Source: Spirochaetaceae bacterium (GTDB lineage Bacteria > Spirochaetota > Spirochaetia > DSM-2461). Taken from it: DNA of 20,493 nt. Positions 1 through 7,090 of the stretch are shown here, piece after piece. The stretch is from contig QKAI01000113.1 of assembly GCA_003246505.1 (NCBI GenBank), forward strand, positions 1-20,493. The letters run 5' to 3'. Numbering within the stretch: the stretch's first letter is position 1; the number at the start of each line of letters is the position of its first letter. The position numbers were made by a program, and so were the translations under genes. The notes below the pieces were generated by a model. The model was not told where the DNA came from. It saw nothing but the letters and a program-made list of their open reading frames with translations, and searched no databases.

Positions 1-8
1 GGGGCCCC

Positions 9-872
9 GTGGGACTTCTCTCTGCGCCGGGCCACGGGCTCGTCCGGGAGCTCGTCCACTACGAGGGCCATGTCTATCACCTCATCCGGAACCGTTACGG
101 CAGGGAAGGGGAGGATCTCCGGTCCTGGAAGTTCTATCCCCACTACCACGAGGCCATGGAGATCATGATCTTCGACGGGGAGTATGCGGAACTGCTCTGC
201 GACGGCCGCAACTACCGGGCGGAGAAGGGGGATGTCATGGTGGTTCCCCCGGGGAGCATCCACGACGTCATTTTCTGGGGCCGGGGCCGTTTCGGGTGGA
301 TAACCATCCAGATGGACTATAAGCAGATCTCCCGCCTCATCGGCAATACGCCCCTTTCCGTTCCCCTGAGAATAAACGGCCGCCACGGAGAGGAGATACG
401 CCGCGCCCTCCGGGAACTCCACTACTACGGCTCCCCCGGGGAACCCTATGGCCGGGTGAGCGAAAAGTTCCGCGACCTTCAGGTCCTGGCGGAAATCCTC
501 TCCCTGCTCCTGGAGCAGGGCAGCGAAGAGTACCGGCTTCCCGACTCCTCCACGGAGAGCGTACGCAAAATCATAGACCATTGCTATGAGAATTTTCACA
601 AGGAACTGAATCTGGACGAGCTTTCCGGGCTCTGCAGCCTTTCCAAATACCACATGTGCCGGATCTTCAAAAAAACCACGGGAGTCACCATTATCAACTA
701 TCTGAATCTGATCAAGATCGAAGAGGCCAAGAGAATGCTGCGCCAGCAGGGGAAGAATATCACCGAGACCTGCTTTGACTGCGGATTTTCCAGCGCCTCC
801 TATTTTATCGGGCTCTTCAAGAAACATACCGGGGAAACCCCCAAGCAGTGGCTGAAGAGCCGGGCCCCCTGA
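9..872 (+). CDS. AraC-family transcriptional regulator (5' end may lie outside the window)
   Basis: This is a DNA-binding regulator of the AraC/XylS family. The N-terminal ~150 residues look like a cupin sensor domain: a histidine-rich stretch (YPHYHEAMEIM) is followed by a segment reading GDVMVVPPGSIH. The last ~100 residues carry the two helix-turn-helix units typical of the family, including LDELSGLCSLSKYHMCRIFKK and a second unit with CGFSSASYFIGLFKKHTGETP. The length, 287 aa from a GTG, is normal. No stop codon precedes that GTG in the few bases available, so the true start could lie upstream. The stop overlaps the Shine-Dalgarno of the next gene, so the two are probably co-transcribed. 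The ligand is unknown. Sugar-sensing AraC proteins often sit beside glycosidase genes, and a GH35 gene lies convergently just downstream, but control of that gene is only an inference. Confidence 0.93.
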   Translation: MGLLSAPGHGLVRELVHYEGHVYHLIRNRYGREGEDLRSWKFYPHYHEAMEIMIFDGEYAELLCDGRNYRAEKGDVMVVPPGSIHDVIFWGRGRFGWITIQMDYKQISRLIGNTPLSVPLRINGRHGEEIRRALRELHYYGSPGEPYGRVSEKFRDLQVLAEILSLLLEQGSEEYRLPDSSTESVRKIIDHCYENFHKELNLDELSGLCSLSKYHMCRIFKKTTGVTIINYLNLIKIEEAKRMLRQQGKNITETCFDCGFSSASYFIGLFKKHTGETPKQWLKSRAP

Positions 873-883
873 GGAGCGGGACA

Positions 884-1231
884 ATGAAGAAAAGCGATGC
901 CTATCTGAAAATCGTGGAGTGGTCCGACGAACATCAGTGCTACGTGGGGACCTGTCCCGGCCTGTTGGCCGGGGGCGGGGTCTACGGGGATGACGAAACG
1001 GCGGTGTACCGGGATCTGTGCCGTTACGCCCGGGAGTGGATAGAGATCATGGAGCGGGACGGCATACCCCTCCCCGAAGGGACGGCCCGGAAAAGCTATT
1101 CGGGGAAATTCGTCCTGAGGACCGGGGAGGAGCTTCACCGGGAACTCTCCCTCCGGGCCCTGATCAAAGGGGAAAGCCTGAACGCTTACTGCGTGGAACT
1201 GCTCAAAAAGGGGCTGCTCAAGGAGAAATAG
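884..1231 (+). CDS. HicB-like antitoxin/regulator without a HicA partner
   Basis: This 115-aa protein has the HicB layout. The N-terminal half is a degenerate RNase H-like fold (LKIVEWSDEHQCYVGTCPGL, then a Gly-rich stretch and a helix). The C-terminal ~40 residues resemble a ribbon-helix-helix DNA-binding segment (SGKFVLRTGEELHREL through SLNAYCVELLKKGL). I chose the ATG at 884 because a strong GAGGAG site lies 7 nt upstream, overlapping the stop of the AraC gene. In the family, HicB neutralises the small HicA mRNA interferase and represses the operon. No HicA-like ORF (about 60-80 aa with a dsRBD-like fold) is visible on either side. The upstream gene is AraC and the downstream one is a convergent GH35 gene whose 3' end overlaps this one by 14 bp. 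It may therefore be an orphan repressor. Confidence 0.8.
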   Translation: MKKSDAYLKIVEWSDEHQCYVGTCPGLLAGGGVYGDDETAVYRDLCRYAREWIEIMERDGIPLPEGTARKSYSGKFVLRTGEELHRELSLRALIKGESLNAYCVELLKKGLLKEK

Positions 1232-3205
1232 GGACCCTTTCCACCTCGGACAGGGAGATTTTGATCAATTCCGCCCTGTCCGGCGGGGGACAGTCAAAGT
1301 AAACCGATTCCCCCCGATTCGGGGGGTGAAGCCTGACGACCAGGGGTCCTCCCGTCCCGCAGGAGGAGCAAAGGTCCTTGAGCCCGATCTCCCAGGGGGC
1401 GCCGCAATAGAAGAGATCCCCGACCAGCTTCCCGTTCAGGAGGAGCTCTCCCCGGTCACAGACCAGATCCAGGGTCAGATAAATCTCCCCCCTCTCCGCC
1501 AGGAAGAGGGCAATCCTTTCCAGGTCAATTTCATAGGTTCCCTCATTTATCATTCTCCAATCGGGGGTGAAGGGCAGGGGCCTCTCGGTGAGGGCGTAGA
1601 CCCCCTCCTCCCGGGAAAGAACCCGGATAACCGTTCCGTCGGAAAGGGCCATCTCCCTTCCCCCGGCGGGAAAGGTCAGGAGGGTTGCCGTCTCCTCTCC
1701 CGGAAGGGTGATTTCAAGAAAACCCGGTTCCCCCGTAAAGTTGTGGAAGAAGAAGGAATCCGACTTTTCCGAGGGAATCCGGCAGACCGGTTGCACGGTG
1801 GCCCGGTTCAGGAGGATATCCCCCCCGGGGGAGGGGAGTGTCATTCGGAAGGGCAGGAATCCGTAGGTATGGGGTTTAATCAGGAGGGGAGGAAAAGTCA
1901 GGTCTCCCGGGGATGAGCGGAGGAGGAATTCCACTTCCCGGGTGGGGAGTTCCTGGCGGCGGGAGTGGTTGTTGATGAAGAGAAATCCCCCGGTTCCCTC
2001 CGTTCTCAGAGACCAGCGCAGATTCTCCCTGTCCTCCGGATCCGTCGGGGAGGATTCGGGGAAAAGAGGTTCCAGGGGCGCCAGTTGATCGCCGAAATCC
2101 CGCAGGAAGTAGTAAACGAGTTTATTCCGGAGAGCGGATCTGCGGATACGGCCGTATTCCCCGATCATGGTCTGGAAATCGTAGGAGAGGCGGGGCACGT
2201 CGTTGGGTGAGCCGCTCTCCCGGGATTCCTGGGTATAGCCTCCCCTGCCCACTGGATTGGTTCCCCCATGGAACATGTAGTAGCCGGGCATGTTCATCCC
2301 GCTCCCCAGCTTGGAAAGGGTCAGAGCTGAAACATCATCGTGGCTAATCCACGGGCGTCTATGCCCGGTAACCTGAATTCCCCAGCCCAGTTCGCAGGTC
2401 AGGTAGGGCGTCCTACTGGGATCCCAGCTTATGCTCCGCTCCTGCTGTTGTGGCTTACCCACCAGATCATCCCAGATATCCCCCCATGACGGGCAGGACT
2501 TCGTCCCGGGGAATATTGGCCCCGCCCCATCCGGTTACGGAAATGAAGGGGGCGTCGATACCCTCCTCCCGGGCGATCCCTGCGGAGGGTGCGGATATGA
2601 TCGTCCGTACCGGGGCCGCCGCAATGGCCGTATTCATTCTCTATCTGAATGCCTATTAGCGGCCTTCCCCTTCGGATATCCGCCCCGGGGCCGATATGTT
2701 TTCCGATCTCCCCGTAGAACTCCCGGACACGGGAGAGGTAGTCCGGATCGTCGGAACGGAGCGCCATACCCTGCCGTCCCTCCTCCATCAGCCAGTCGGG
2801 AAATCCTCCGTTCCTGGCTTCCCCGTGGGGTCAGGGTCCGATGCGGAGCCAGAGCTTCATTCCCAGCTCCCCGATCAGTCCGGTAAATCCCCGAAGATCC
2901 CCGTTCCCTCCCCAGTCCCATTCTCCCCGGGTTTCCCCATGGTGAAGCCAGAAGACGTAGGAGGACACAAGGGTAACCCCCAGGCTCTTCATCTTTTCCA
3001 GCTCCCTCCGCCAGACATTCCGGGAGACGCGGGAGAAGTGGAATTCCCCCATCACGGGGATCCAGGGGAACCCGTTCCTGGTGAGATAGCGGCTGTTCAC
3101 GCCGTACCGGTCCCCTCCCGGGGAACTTCCCCCCATGGCGGACAGATGGGCGGTCAGGGGGGCGGTTTTTTCACGGTGCAGATATATATCCCGATGAATG
3201 ATCAA
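1218..3205 (-). pseudogene. Glycoside hydrolase family 35 beta-galactosidase, disrupted by one stop and two frameshifts
   Basis: The pieces together give a nearly full GH35 protein of about 660 aa. The N-terminal part has WIPVMGEFHFSR. The acid/base Glu lies in QIENEYG (near 2640) and the nucleophile Glu in TCELGWG (near 2400), followed by YYMFHGGTNP. Reading is broken three times. A TGA at 2833-2831 sits exactly where the family has Trp in RIGPWxHGE. An extra G in the run at 2580-2578 changes frame after HIRTLR. An extra G in the six-G run at 2485-2480 changes frame again before WDDLVGKP. Removing one G at each site and reading TGA as Trp restores one continuous frame. The start is taken as TTG 3205, because GGGAG lies 5 nt upstream and an extended -10 is further up. 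The active form would hydrolyse terminal beta-galactosides. The 3' end overlaps hicB. Confidence 0.85.
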
Positions 3206-3235
3206 ACTTACTCCCAACTGCGGTTGCTTTACCCT

Positions 3236-3244
3236 ATCATAGCA
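3236..3244 (-). promoter_or_regulatory. Extended -10 promoter upstream of the GH35 gene
   Basis: TGC-TATGAT reads as an extended -10 on the minus strand, about 30 nt before the proposed TTG start of the GH35 pseudogene. No good -35 was seen, only a T-rich stretch. Confidence 0.35.
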
Positions 3245-3272
3245 CAGCTCTCATGGGTAAAAATGAAAATGG

Positions 3273-4568
3273 CTACCCGGCTAGATGCCCCCGGGGATAC
3301 ATGAGATAGGCCGGTCCCTGGTAGTGACCCCATCTGAGGGTCTCCCGGGAGAGGTAGAATTCCTTCTGCACGTCAAAGAGGCAGGCCGACAGGGACGCTC
3401 CGGTCAGGGGTTGGTTCCTCTTCCCGTCAAACCAGAGGGCCAGCCGCACCTCCCCTCCGAAATCCCCCGTGAAGGGATCCATCTGGAAGGCGGAGAAACT
3501 GCGGATCTCCACATGGGGGCTCTTCCGCCACTCCTCCACGCTTGTCTCTCCCCCGTCCACGACGAGATTCCGGATCTGACCGGTGGGGGGAACCTGGAGA
3601 TAGTGACAGTACTGGACATTCCCGTGATAGCGGAGCAATTTCCCATTCCGATAGATTTCCCACTTTTTGAGGGCCGTGCCGTCCTCGTCGAAGATCTCCC
3701 CGTAGGGGGAACCGGCCAGGGCGGGCTCCAGGCTTATTGAGACCAGATCCCCCCGGGCGTCCTCTCCCTGGAACACCTCTCCCAGGGCGGTACGGGCGAT
3801 TTTCTCATATACCAGCTTGGCATTGCTCTGCTTCAGGTAGAAATCCATGATCTCCCGGACCGCCTCGCCGGAGAGGATCACCGGTATCTCCTTCAGATCC
3901 GGCGCCTTGACCGCCCGGCTGCGGAGCCGGCAGTCCTCGATCTGGTCCCGGCTCTCCCGGGCTATAATGTCTCCCTCCGGATCGGCGAAGGAGAACATGT
4001 TATAGATTTCCACGTTCTCCCTTTCCCCTTTCCACTCGCAGATCAGTTCCACTTCCCCCGTCCCGAGGGAGTAGGAGACGTCGGTGCCCCGCGAGGTCAG
4101 CAGGCGGTACTCACGCCGGTTCAGGAAAATCTCCGCGGAGTTGATCCCCTCCTCCCTCCCTTCGCCGTAGAGGCCCAGGTAAATCTTTTCCAGGGAGACG
4201 ATGGGCTCCTCATCCATGAGAGGTGACAGGGGCACCGGAACGGGACCGGTAACCCCATCGGCCATGGGATAGGGAGGATTCTTCACAAAGGAGGAGGCGA
4301 ACCAGGCTTTCTCCAGCCGGCGAACCGTTTCCCCATCCCCCATCCCCTCGGGAAGGATGATCTGGGCTGATCCCTTGAAAAGCTGCCCCTCCTCTTCGTA
4401 GAGACGGAAAAGGGTTACCCGATAGCACGCAACCCTCTTGGCCCTGTTCATGTCCAGATCCTTACGGATGAAGAAGAATTCCCGGGAGGATATTCTTTCC
4501 TCCCGGATGATCCACTCATCCACTCCCAGTTCGCCGAGTATTTTTATGATTCTTTCTCTCCCGTTCAT
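3273..4568 (-). CDS. PmbA/TldE-like partner of the TldD metalloprotease
   Basis: This 431-aa protein belongs to the TldD/PmbA (peptidase U62-related) family and lacks the zinc-binding HExxxH motif, as expected for the TldE/PmbA subunit. In characterised systems TldD and TldE form a heterodimeric protease that degrades unfolded peptides and matures some peptide antibiotics. The conserved family signal is mostly structural. The C-terminal half contains LVVDGGETSVEEW and a region reading FSAFQMDPFTGDFGGEVRLAL, matching the PmbA C-terminus. The start is ATG 4568. Its A is the last base of the upstream tldD stop (TAATG), so the two are translationally coupled and should be made together. A longer frame upstream is only read-through of tldD in another frame. 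It is rather diverged from enterobacterial PmbA, so the name is at family level. Confidence 0.85.
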   Translation of the reverse strand: MNGRERIIKILGELGVDEWIIREERISSREFFFIRKDLDMNRAKRVACYRVTLFRLYEEEGQLFKGSAQIILPEGMGDGETVRRLEKAWFASSFVKNPPYPMADGVTGPVPVPLSPLMDEEPIVSLEKIYLGLYGEGREEGINSAEIFLNRREYRLLTSRGTDVSYSLGTGEVELICEWKGERENVEIYNMFSFADPEGDIIARESRDQIEDCRLRSRAVKAPDLKEIPVILSGEAVREIMDFYLKQSNAKLVYEKIARTALGEVFQGEDARGDLVSISLEPALAGSPYGEIFDEDGTALKKWEIYRNGKLLRYHGNVQYCHYLQVPPTGQIRNLVVDGGETSVEEWRKSPHVEIRSFSAFQMDPFTGDFGGEVRLALWFDGKRNQPLTGASLSACLFDVQKEFYLSRETLRWGHYQGPAYLMYPRGHLAG

Positions 4569-5986
4569 TATGACAGTCTTCCTTTCGTTTTGATGTAGGG
4601 ACCGCCGGTGGAGGTTTTCACCAGCTCCTTGTGCCCCTTGCCGCAGGCCCCCGACCCGGAGAGGACAAATTCGGAACTGACCATGTCTATGGCCTGAAGG
4701 AGATCGGGCACGTATCCGGTCAGATAGACCGGGGCCACCACCTTTCCGGTGAGGCGTCCCTCCCGTATCTCCCGGCCCAGTACGGAAACGCACTGGATGC
4801 CCCAGTTCTTCGGATCCTCCATGCCCGAGGAGAATCCCTCCAGAAGATAGCCCTTGGAGATGGATGCTATCATGCCATCCACCGAATCGGTTCCCGGCTT
4901 GAAAAAGGTGTTGGTCATGCGGGCGTAAGCCTTGCGCTCAAAGGATTCCCTTTTTCCGTTCCCCGTTGGTGCCGTTCCCAGCCGGAGTGAGGAGAGGCTG
5001 TCCGAAATCCCCGCCCTGAGAATACCCCCGTCTATGATCAGGGTATCCGTCCCCAGGGTCCCCTCGTCGTCGAAGAGATAGGAGGAGACTTCCCGGGCCG
5101 CCGCCGCCCCGTCGTGCATCTCCACCTTGGGAGAGGCCACGGGCCTGTTCATGTACTCCACCGCCCGGGCCCGGTTTTTCACGAACATGTCCAGCTCCAC
5201 CCCGTGGCCGAAGGCCTCGTGGGCGATAAGCCCGGACATGGCGGGATCGCAGATGATGTCGTACTCCCCGGGGACGACCCTTTCCGCGCCGAGCAGCTCC
5301 TCCGCCTCCTTCACCGCCAGGGGGATGTTTTTCCTTATCTCTTCGGTCAGCTCGTAGCCGGCCAGCCCCGAGGAGGAGCGGAACCCGTACTGAATTCCCT
5401 TTTCTCCCTTGGCAATGGCGAAGACGTATCCCTGGGACCACAGGTAGGACTGCTCCAGATCCCGGCGGGGGGAGAGAAAGAGCTTGGAGGTCTTCACGTG
5501 CTCATAGCGGATTCTCACGTCCACGAGGAAATCGGCCAGGGACAATCCCTCCTTCATGTAACCGGTCAGACGGGAGATGATGTCCCGGGGGGAGATTTCC
5601 TCCGGATCGGTCTCCACCCTGTCCGAGTAGGACCTGAGGATCTCCTCCTCCTCCATGACCGGATAGGCCAGGGGGATGCCGGAAATACCGGGAATGCGGT
5701 TCTCCCCGGCCACCTTCCGGATCTCCCCTTCCACGGCATTCAGGTCTTCCCCGCCGGTGAAGGAGTACTCCGAATAACCGGTCCCGTTATGGACGCGGCA
5801 GACGAAACCCCGTTCCGCCCAGCGGGAATCGGACACGGAGGAACCGGTTCTGGTCACCATGTAGGAGGTGCCGGCCACATCGGTGCCCAGGAGGGAGACA
5901 TAGGGAAAGTCCCGGGACAGCCGTATAATCAACCGGCGTAGGGCTTCTTTGTTTTCTCTGAGATAATCGGAAAAGGAAATATTCAT
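4568..5986 (-). CDS. tldD: TldD-like zinc metalloprotease
   Basis: This 472-aa protein is the catalytic member of the TldD/TldE pair. The zinc motif HEAFGHGVELD is at residues 256-266 (His256, Glu257, His261). A Cys expected to be the last zinc ligand lies in the C-terminal GACGKGHKELVKTSTGGPYI. The length is normal for the family. I chose ATG 5986 (MNISFSDYL) because family similarity begins there. A longer frame from 6037 adds 17 residues unlike the family and has a purine-rich site too close to its ATG. No Shine-Dalgarno precedes 5986, but an extended -10 ends 6 nt before it, suggesting a leaderless transcript. It is divergent from msrBA and overlaps pmbA by one base. It acts in the cytoplasm. 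Confidence 0.9.
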   Translation of the reverse strand: MNISFSDYLRENKEALRRLIIRLSRDFPYVSLLGTDVAGTSYMVTRTGSSVSDSRWAERGFVCRVHNGTGYSEYSFTGGEDLNAVEGEIRKVAGENRIPGISGIPLAYPVMEEEEILRSYSDRVETDPEEISPRDIISRLTGYMKEGLSLADFLVDVRIRYEHVKTSKLFLSPRRDLEQSYLWSQGYVFAIAKGEKGIQYGFRSSSGLAGYELTEEIRKNIPLAVKEAEELLGAERVVPGEYDIICDPAMSGLIAHEAFGHGVELDMFVKNRARAVEYMNRPVASPKVEMHDGAAAAREVSSYLFDDEGTLGTDTLIIDGGILRAGISDSLSSLRLGTAPTGNGKRESFERKAYARMTNTFFKPGTDSVDGMIASISKGYLLEGFSSGMEDPKNWGIQCVSVLGREIREGRLTGKVVAPVYLTGYVPDLLQAIDMVSSEFVLSGSGACGKGHKELVKTSTGGPYIKTKGRLS

Positions 5987-5992
5987 GGGAAA

Positions 5993-6021
5993 AGCATAGC
6001 ACGCGGCCGGAGGGAAGACAA
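5993..6021 (-). promoter_or_regulatory. tldD promoter, probably leaderless
   Basis: A -35 TTGTCT (6021-6016), a 17-nt spacer and an extended -10 TGC-TATGCT (-10 at 5998-5993) read toward tldD. Only six bases (TTTCCC) separate the -10 from the ATG at 5986, so transcription should begin at or next to the A of the start codon. Confidence 0.55.
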
Positions 6022-6058
6022 TGGAAATATATTTCATTCTCCCCGGAGGGGAATTCCT

Positions 6059-6087
6059 TTGAATTGCTATATGGCAGATAGTATATT
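6059..6087 (+). promoter_or_regulatory. msrBA promoter, probably leaderless
   Basis: TTGAAT (6059-6064), a 17-nt spacer and TATATT (6082-6087) form a good sigma70-type promoter. The ATG at 6095 follows after 7 nt, the usual distance to the first transcribed base. Confidence 0.55.
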
Positions 6088-6094
6088 TATAGGT

Positions 6095-7090
6095 ATGGAA
6101 GAAATGCGAAGAAAAGGTTTGATATTCATCGTGGTTCTTATGATCTTATATATTGGAACCCTTGCCCCCCGGGGCGCAGGGGACTCATCCCTGACGGGTG
6201 AGAAAGGGGATTCTATGGATGAAATGACAGGGGAAACGAAATCCCTCCTGAACGGACGTCTGACCGAGGAGGAATACGGTGTGCTGGAATTAAAGGGTAC
6301 GGAGCGGGCTTTTACCGGGGAGTACTGGGACAGCCATGAATCGGGCACCTATGTCTGCCGGCGGTGTAATCAGCCCCTTTACCGTTCATCGGACAAGTTC
6401 GATTCCCGATGCGGCTGGCCCAGCTTTGACGATGAGATTGAGGGGGCAGTGACGAGACAGACCGACCGGGACGGCAGGAGGACGGAGATCCTCTGCACCA
6501 CCTGCGGGGCCCATCTGGGGCATGTCTTCCTGGGGGAGGGGTTTACGGAGAAGGATACCCGCCACTGCGTGAATTCCCTCTCCCTGCGATTCATCCACGG
6601 AACGGGTGACACGGGACGCGCCGTCTTCGCGGGGGGCTGTTTCTGGGGGGTTGAGCATTTTTTCATGAAGCAGGAGGGGGTCCTGGAAACGACCGTGGGT
6701 TATACGGGGGGTCATAAATCCTATCCAACCTATAGGGAAGTCTGCTATACCGATACGGGCCATGTCGAGGCCATCGAGGTAATTTACGATCCTAAAAAAG
6801 TCAGCTACAGGGAACTGGCCATGCTCTTTTTTGAGACCCACGATCCTACACAGACCAACGGGCAGGGACCGGATCTGGGCGCCCAGTATCTCTCCCGGGT
6901 CTTCTATGAGAATGACTCCCAGAGGGAGACCGCGGAGGATCTGATCCGCCTGCTGGAGGGCAGGGGCTACCGGATCGCCACGGAATTGAAGCCGATCGCC
7001 GCCTTCTGGCCGGCGGAGGATTATCACCAGGAGTACTATGCCAATAACGGCAAGACTCCCTACTGCCACGCCTATACGAAAAGGTTCTAG
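6095..7090 (+). CDS. msrBA: Exported bifunctional methionine sulfoxide reductase MsrB-MsrA
   Basis: This 331-aa fusion repairs oxidised methionine in proteins. The order is MsrB then MsrA. MsrB begins around LTEEEYGVLELKGTERAF. It has the zinc pairs CRRC and CTTC, GWPSF and AHLGHVF, and a catalytic Cys in RHCVNSLSLRF. MsrA has the catalytic Cys in GGCFWGVEHFF, the GYTGG turn and HDPTQTNGQGPDLG. Both sites are intact, so both the R and S sulfoxides should be reduced. An N-terminal stretch (MRRKGLIFIVVLMILYIG) looks like an uncleaved or weak signal peptide, placing the enzyme outside the cytoplasmic membrane. ATG 6095 is preferred because a promoter -10 ends 7 nt upstream. ATG 6104 is an alternative, and the TTG at 6059 lies inside the -35. 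Its stop and that of the converging exporter gene share one CTAG. Confidence 0.93.
   Translation: MEEMRRKGLIFIVVLMILYIGTLAPRGAGDSSLTGEKGDSMDEMTGETKSLLNGRLTEEEYGVLELKGTERAFTGEYWDSHESGTYVCRRCNQPLYRSSDKFDSRCGWPSFDDEIEGAVTRQTDRDGRRTEILCTTCGAHLGHVFLGEGFTEKDTRHCVNSLSLRFIHGTGDTGRAVFAGGCFWGVEHFFMKQEGVLETTVGYTGGHKSYPTYREVCYTDTGHVEAIEVIYDPKKVSYRELAMLFFETHDPTQTNGQGPDLGAQYLSRVFYENDSQRETAEDLIRLLEGRGYRIATELKPIAAFWPAEDYHQEYYANNGKTPYCHAYTKRF

Noticed and set aside
1310..1326. C6-GATTC-G6 hairpin as a terminator between hicB and the GH35 gene.
   Set aside because: It lies within the GH35 coding sequence and has no T-run on either strand.
2831..2833. TGA in GH35 as recoded Trp (alternative genetic code) or selenocysteine.
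   Set aside because: TGA ends several intact genes here (AraC, mpg, flavodoxin-ferredoxin, proS). The same gene also has two frameshifts, and no selenocysteine context is seen.
4568..4793. Upstream extension of the PmbA-like protein by 75 residues.
   Set aside because: It reads tldD coding sequence in another frame. The ATG at 4568 overlaps the tldD stop in a standard coupling arrangement and family similarity begins there.
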